This document shows, piece after piece, positions 60,244 through 64,000 of a DNA stretch of 64,000 bases (position 1 is its first letter; every line of letters begins with the position of its first letter). The notes under the pieces are model-generated. The model was not told the origin of the DNA, ran no database searches, and saw only the letters and a program-made list of their open reading frames with translations. Made by a program: the position numbers and the translations under genes. This stretch comes from Streptomyces sp. SLBN-31 (GTDB lineage: Bacteria; Actinomycetota; Actinomycetes; Streptomycetales; Streptomycetaceae), in assembly GCF_006715395.1 (NCBI RefSeq), contig NZ_VFNC01000002.1, positions 682,001-746,000 on the forward strand, read 5' to 3'.

Positions 60244-61698
60244 TCAGGCGCCTGCGGGTGCCGCGTCGGGCTCGTCGGCCTTCAGGTACTCCTCGGTGAT
60301 CTCCTTCGGTCCGAACGGCCACACCTTCTCGAAGCGGGCCCACAGCAGGTAGGCGACACAGCCCAGCGCCAGCCACGCCAGGGACCACTCGATGGGGTGG
60401 CGGCCCGGCGAGTTCTTGTCCGCGTACCCGTAGATCACGCACCAGCCGACGAAGGCGACGATGCTCGGCAGCGGGTACAGCCACATGCGGTAGGGGCGGC
60501 GCAGCGCGGGCTGCCGTTTGCGCAGCACGGTCAGGGCGACGATCTGGGCGAGCGCCTGGACCAGCACCATGACGGTCGTCAGCAGTTGGATCAGGGTCGC
60601 GAGGTCGGTGTGCCGGCCGATCAGGAAGCCGATGGCGGTGATCACCCCCATGGTGGCCAGGCCCAGCATCGGGAAGCGGTGGCGGGGGTGGAGCTTGGCG
60701 TAGGGGCGGAAGAAGACGCGTTCGCGGGCCGCGTCGTACGGCACGCGCGAGCCGCCGAGCAGTCCGGTGAAGACGGAGGCGAACGCCGTGATCAGGATGA
60801 GCACGGTGACCGTGTCGGCCGCCCCCTTGCCCCAGGTCTTCTCCAGCACCGCCGAGGCCACCGAGGTGGAGGCGATGTCCTTGGGGTCGGTCATGCGATG
60901 CCAGTCGATGACGCCCAGCGTGCCGATCTGCAGCAGCAGGTAGATCGCCATGATGCCGAGGATGGAGAAGATGATCGAGCGGGGCAGGGTGCGGCCGGGG
61001 TCCTTGATCTCGGCGCCCATGTAGGCCGTGGTGTTGTAGCCGAGGTAGTCGTAGATGCCGATGGTCAGTCCGGCGGCGAAGCCGAGCCAGAAGTGGTTGC
61101 TCGCCAGGTCGAAGGCGTGGGCCGGGTAGGTGAAGGCCAGGTCCGCGCTGAAGTCGGTGGCAGCCGCGAGGATCACCAGGAAGACCGAGGCGATCATGAC
61201 CGTCCACATCACGGCGGTGATCCGCGCGATGTTCTCGATGCCGCGCCACAGCAGCAGGACGACCAGCGCGACGATGCCGAGGCCGATCAGGTCGCCCTGG
61301 GTCTCCGTCAGATCCGGGGCCAGGTAGCCGAGGTACTGCACGAAGCCGACCACGCCGGTCGACATGATCAGCGGGATGAACAGCATCGCCGTCCACACGA
61401 ACAGGAACGGCATCAGCCGGCCGGTGCGGTACTGGAAGGCCTGGCGCAGGTAGACGTAGCTGCCGCCGGAGCCGGGCATGGCCGCGCCCAGCTCGGCCCA
61501 GACCAGTCCGTCGGCCAGCGCGAGGATCGCGCCCGCCATGAATCCGATCACCGCCTGGGGGCCGCCGAAGGCGGCGACCATCAGCGGGATCGTGACGAAC
61601 GGCCCGATGCCGCACATCTGGCTCATGTTGATCGCCGTGGCCTGGAACAGGCCGACGCGACGGACGAAGCCACCGCTGGGTGGCGGGCTACCGGACAT
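60244..61698 (-). CDS. APC superfamily amino acid/polyamine permease
   Basis: A 484-residue permease with about 12 membrane helices. The unwound first-helix motif appears as QATAINMSQMCGIGPFVTIPLMV; conserved helix-6 and loop features are in GIYDYLGYNTTAYMGAEIKDPGRTLPRSI. The pattern is typical of Gly/Ala-rich APC members that import amino acids or choline-like solutes by proton symport. ATG 61698 has AGGAG upstream in reverse. It is divergent from the ROK regulator, whose operator (61779-61797) may affect both. Confidence 0.88.
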   Translation of the reverse strand: MSGSPPPSGGFVRRVGLFQATAINMSQMCGIGPFVTIPLMVAAFGGPQAVIGFMAGAILALADGLVWAELGAAMPGSGGSYVYLRQAFQYRTGRLMPFLFVWTAMLFIPLIMSTGVVGFVQYLGYLAPDLTETQGDLIGLGIVALVVLLLWRGIENIARITAVMWTVMIASVFLVILAAATDFSADLAFTYPAHAFDLASNHFWLGFAAGLTIGIYDYLGYNTTAYMGAEIKDPGRTLPRSIIFSILGIMAIYLLLQIGTLGVIDWHRMTDPKDIASTSVASAVLEKTWGKGAADTVTVLILITAFASVFTGLLGGSRVPYDAARERVFFRPYAKLHPRHRFPMLGLATMGVITAIGFLIGRHTDLATLIQLLTTVMVLVQALAQIVALTVLRKRQPALRRPYRMWLYPLPSIVAFVGWCVIYGYADKNSPGRHPIEWSLAWLALGCVAYLLWARFEKVWPFGPKEITEEYLKADEPDAAPAGA

Positions 61699-61778
61699 GA
61701 GGGCTCCTGGGGGTGGGTGCGGGGCGAGAAGGTGCGGTACGGCGTGCGGACCGGTATCCGGTGGCTGACTGGCCGATA

Positions 61779-61797
61779 AAGTTAAGGAGCCTTACTT
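61779..61797. promoter_or_regulatory. ROK-type operator, AAGTTAAGG-AG-CCTTACTT
   Basis: Imperfect dyad (one-base bulge) at 61779-61797 lies 24 bases upstream of the ROK start and between the divergent APC and ROK genes. It shares AAAGTTA with the site before the GH2 gene at 63089-63108, which suggests the ROK protein binds both. Confidence 0.55.
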
Positions 61798-61820
61798 GAT
61801 GCGTCAAGAGGGGAGCCCGT

Positions 61821-63023
61821 ATGCGCGAGAATGGTGCGATGGCCGCCGGTGACGTCGTGGAGCAGCAGGAACAGCCCTGGAACCGGCAGCGGTTGCGCAG
61901 CACCAACGAGCGGTTGCTCCTGGACCGGCTGCGCGCGTCCGGCGCCGCGTCCCGCGCGCAGCTCGCCCGCGACACCGGACTGTCCAAGCCGACCGTCTCC
62001 AGCGCGCTCGCCTCGCTGGAGTCGGCGGGCCTGGTCCGCGAGGTGGGAACCCACGCGCCCGAACGCGGCCGTACGGCGGTCCTGTACGCACCGGACCCCG
62101 CCGCCGGTCACGCCCTCGGCATCGACATCGGGCGCAGCTGGCTGAGGGTGGCCGTGGCCGACCTGGACGGCACCGTCGTCGCCCGCTCCGACGTGCGCAA
62201 CCGGGCCCGCAGCTCGGGCGCCCTGGCCGACCTGGTGGTGACGACGGCCCGCCAGGTGGTCGCCGGGTCGGGCGTGGCGCCCGAGGAGGTGGTGCACGCG
62301 GTGGTGGGGACGCCCGGCGTCTACGACGAGAAGCAGCGCCGGGTGCGGTACGCCATGCACCTCCCGGGCTGGGGGCGCGCCGGTCTCTTCGACCGGATGC
62401 GCGCGGAGCTGGGCGTACCGCTGGAGGTGCACAACGACGCCAACCTCGCCGCCTTGGGCGAGTACACCTACGGGGTGGGCGCGGGCAGCAGGCTGTTCGC
62501 CTACATCCTGATCGGCACCGGGCTCGGCATGGGGGTGGTCAGTGACGGGCGGCTGTTCACGGGGGCGCACGGGCTGGCCGGGGAGATCGGGTTCCTGCCG
62601 TGGCCGGGGCAGCAGAAGCCGGCCCGGCTGGAGGACGCGGTGTCGGGGGTGGCCGTCGTGGAGGCGGCGCGCCGGTTCGGCATGAGCGGGCAGCTCACGG
62701 CGAAGGCCGTGTTCGACGCGGCCCGGCAGGGCAACGACGCGGCGGTCAGGGCGGTGCGTCTGGAGGGCGAGCGCATCGCGTACACGGTGGCGGCGGCCGC
62801 GGCGGTGCTCGACCCGGATCTCGTCGTGCTGGGCGGCGGAGTCGGCCACAGCGTGGACCTGCTGTTGCAGCCGGTGCGCGAAAACCTCCGCGCGCTGACC
62901 CCGTTGCGGCCGCGGATCGCGCCCAGCCGGCTGGGCGAGGACGCCGTGTTGCTGGGGGCGGTGGCCACTGCCCTCGACACCGCTCGGGACGTGGTGTTCG
63001 AGCGCCGGTCGGCCGCCTCCTGA
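61821..63023 (+). CDS. ROK-family transcriptional regulator
   Basis: A 400-residue ROK protein. Residues 25-80 form a MarR-like winged helix (STNERLLLDRLRASGAASRAQLARDTGLSKPTVSSALASLE), followed by the ROK sugar-kinase-like fold: LGIDIGRSWLRVAVADLDG (phosphate-binding loop), DANLAALGEYTYGVGAG, and YILIGTGLGMGVV with GAHGLAGEIGFLPW. The zinc ligands of true kinases are not all seen, so a sugar-sensing regulator is likely. ATG 61821 follows GGGGAG five bases away. Its target probably includes the GH2 gene downstream, where a similar operator is found. Confidence 0.9.
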   Translation: MRENGAMAAGDVVEQQEQPWNRQRLRSTNERLLLDRLRASGAASRAQLARDTGLSKPTVSSALASLESAGLVREVGTHAPERGRTAVLYAPDPAAGHALGIDIGRSWLRVAVADLDGTVVARSDVRNRARSSGALADLVVTTARQVVAGSGVAPEEVVHAVVGTPGVYDEKQRRVRYAMHLPGWGRAGLFDRMRAELGVPLEVHNDANLAALGEYTYGVGAGSRLFAYILIGTGLGMGVVSDGRLFTGAHGLAGEIGFLPWPGQQKPARLEDAVSGVAVVEAARRFGMSGQLTAKAVFDAARQGNDAAVRAVRLEGERIAYTVAAAAAVLDPDLVVLGGGVGHSVDLLLQPVRENLRALTPLRPRIAPSRLGEDAVLLGAVATALDTARDVVFERRSAAS

Positions 63024-63088
63024 GCAACTCGGGTGTCGACAGGGATTGTTGACAGCGCCTCCCCCGGGTCCTAGCCTGCCTCGAGTTA

Positions 63089-63108
63089 GTAAAGTTTCCT
63101 AACTTTAC
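63089..63108. promoter_or_regulatory. Palindromic operator before GH2 gene
   Basis: GTAAAGTT (63089-63096), TCCT, AACTTTAC (63101-63108) is a perfect 8+8 dyad with four central bases, inside the AT-rich run TTAGTAAAGTTTCCTAACTTTACG. It lies 17-36 bases before the GH2 start. Sites of this look are bound by ROK repressors of chitosan or sugar genes. Confidence 0.72.
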
Positions 63109-63124
63109 GAAAGCTGGAGCCTCC

Positions 63125-64000
63125 GTGAACAGACAGCGTCTCGCCACGGCGACCGCGATCCTGGGACTGCTGGGTTCCCTCACCACCCGCGCCTGGACCG
63201 GCGGACCGGACCCCGGCCGGCCGGCCCCGCCCACTCGGGTCACCAGGGTCCCCGCTGCGCCGGGCAGCACGACCGCCCTGTCGGGCTACGCCATCCAGTC
63301 GACGGCCAGGGTCCGCGACTCCGCGGCCGCCGTCTCCTCCCCCGGCTACCCGGCGACCGGCTGGCACCCGGCCGGCCCGCGTTCCACCGTCCTGGCGGCC
63401 CTGCTCGCCGACGGTGTGTACGCCGACCCCTTCTACTCGACCGATCAGCGGAAGATCCCCAAGTCCGACTTCCAGGTCCCCTGGTGGTACCGCTCCGACT
63501 TCACGGTCGCCGACACCTCCGAGCGCACCTACCTCGACTTCAGCGGGGTGGTCTCGGCGGCGGACGTGTACGTCGACGGCAAGCGGGTCGCGACCACGAA
63601 GGATGTCACGGGCGCCTACACCCACCACGAGCTGGACGTCACCTCGCTGGTCCGCCCGGGGACGAACACCGTGGCCTTCCGGATCCGGCCCAACGACCCG
63701 AACAAGAACCTCACCATGGGCTGGATCGACTGGCTGCAGCCGCCGCCCGACGAGAACATGGGCATCGTCCGCGACGTCGTGGTCCGCCGCGGCGGCCCGG
63801 TCGCCCTGCGCGACGCCCACGTGGTGACGAAGCTGGACGTCCCCTCGCTCGCCTCGGCGGACCTCACCGTCAAGGCGCGGGCCCGCAACGACTCCGACGC
63901 GCCGGTGACGGCGACGGTCTCCGGCAGCATCGGTCCGACGACGTTCACGCGGGCCGTCTCCCTCGCCGCCCACCAGGCGAAGACCGTGACCTTCACCTCC
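63125..64000 (+). CDS. Secreted GH2 exo-beta-D-glucosaminidase-like enzyme (3' truncated)
   Basis: Open from GTG 63125 to the window end (292 codons). GGAG is five bases ahead of the GTG. A signal peptide (MNRQRLATATAILGLLGSLTTRAW) is followed by the sugar-binding domain of a large GH2 enzyme: TALSGYAIQSTARVRDS, GWHPAGPRSTVLAALLADGVYADPF, FQVPWWYRSDFTV, and GWIDWLQPPPDENMGIVRD. This matches CsxA-type exo-beta-D-glucosaminidases, which release glucosamine from chitosan ends; the acid/base and nucleophile Glu residues would be in the part not visible. The palindromic operator just upstream and the ROK gene before it suggest induction by the product sugar. Confidence 0.85.
   Translation, partial: MNRQRLATATAILGLLGSLTTRAWTGGPDPGRPAPPTRVTRVPAAPGSTTALSGYAIQSTARVRDSAAAVSSPGYPATGWHPAGPRSTVLAALLADGVYADPFYSTDQRKIPKSDFQVPWWYRSDFTVADTSERTYLDFSGVVSAADVYVDGKRVATTKDVTGAYTHHELDVTSLVRPGTNTVAFRIRPNDPNKNLTMGWIDWLQPPPDENMGIVRDVVVRRGGPVALRDAHVVTKLDVPSLASADLTVKARARNDSDAPVTATVSGSIGPTTFTRAVSLAAHQAKTVTFTS

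Noticed and set aside
1..64000. Search for tRNA, rRNA, CRISPR repeats, insertion sequences or phage attachment sites
   Set aside because: None was recognised by eye; no repeated spacer array or transposase motif was found.

Overview
The window is high-GC actinobacterial chromosome and almost certainly Streptomyces. It is very GC rich, uses GTG starts often, and carries a melC1-melC2 tyrosinase operon, a clpP3-clpP4-popR set, SigB-type sigma factors with an RsbW-like ATPase, a streptophobe-type membrane protein and many one-gene regulator/enzyme units. I saw no rRNA, tRNA, CRISPR array, insertion sequence, phage gene or biosynthetic megacluster. The mix of regulators, exporters and oxidoreductases resembles a chromosome arm more than the core.

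Layout. 1-5 kb: end of a cholesterol-oxidase-like flavoprotein, an alpha/beta hydrolase, a TetR-MFS exporter unit with a perfect double-dyad operator, and a flavin monooxygenase. 5-7 kb: the melanin operon. 7-13.6 kb: RNase HI with a Cys tail, glyoxalase-fold proteins, an alcohol dehydrogenase, an SGNH lipoprotein, a methyltransferase and an epoxide hydrolase. 13.6-17.8 kb: the stress-protease set clpP3, clpP4 (catalytic His replaced) and popR (C-terminal LAA degron), then a SigB-type sigma factor and an anti-sigma-like ATPase. 17.8-25.3 kb: a signalling locus with a Ser/Thr kinase, an FHA-FHA-ABC-permease fusion, a streptophobe protein and a DUF6777-like protein. 25.6-28.5 kb: a SnoaL protein, a deletion scar that beheads two divergent genes, and an aldo/keto reductase. 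28.6-36.8 kb: MFS/TetR, LysR, DinB, adenosine deaminase, a frameshifted PNPOx protein, a second alcohol dehydrogenase and small SHOCT and DUF6325 proteins. 36.9-46.8 kb: membrane proteins (YihY, ClC), an aldehyde dehydrogenase, an ECF42-type sigma/DGPF pair, an acyl-CoA dehydrogenase-like protein and a methyltransferase. 46.8-50.7 kb: a second SigB-type sigma gene translationally coupled to an MMPL exporter, with MarR and its operator. 50.8-59.1 kb: a probable light-response and DNA-repair island. 59.2-64 kb: an ArsR-SRPBCC fusion, an APC permease, and an ROK regulator next to a GH2 exo-glucosaminidase that runs off the window.

The most interesting region is 50.8-59.1 kb. An NAD(P)-binding oxidoreductase, a class-I-type photolyase, an FeS-BCP/DPRP-type photolyase homologue, a FAD amine-oxidase-like protein, a MerR regulator with a cobalamin-binding-like C-terminus (LitR/CarH-like), an ECF sigma factor and a small HxxxCxxC membrane protein (candidate anti-sigma) lie side by side. 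An 18-bp motif is shared by the MerR/sigma divergent promoter and the promoter of the small membrane protein. This suggests a B12-light switch controlling photoreactivation.

Three loci look damaged: a deletion at 26.97 kb, a frameshift at about 34.77 kb and a lost start codon at 53.79 kb. They may be genuine decay or base-level assembly errors, so raw reads should be checked before functions are assigned.
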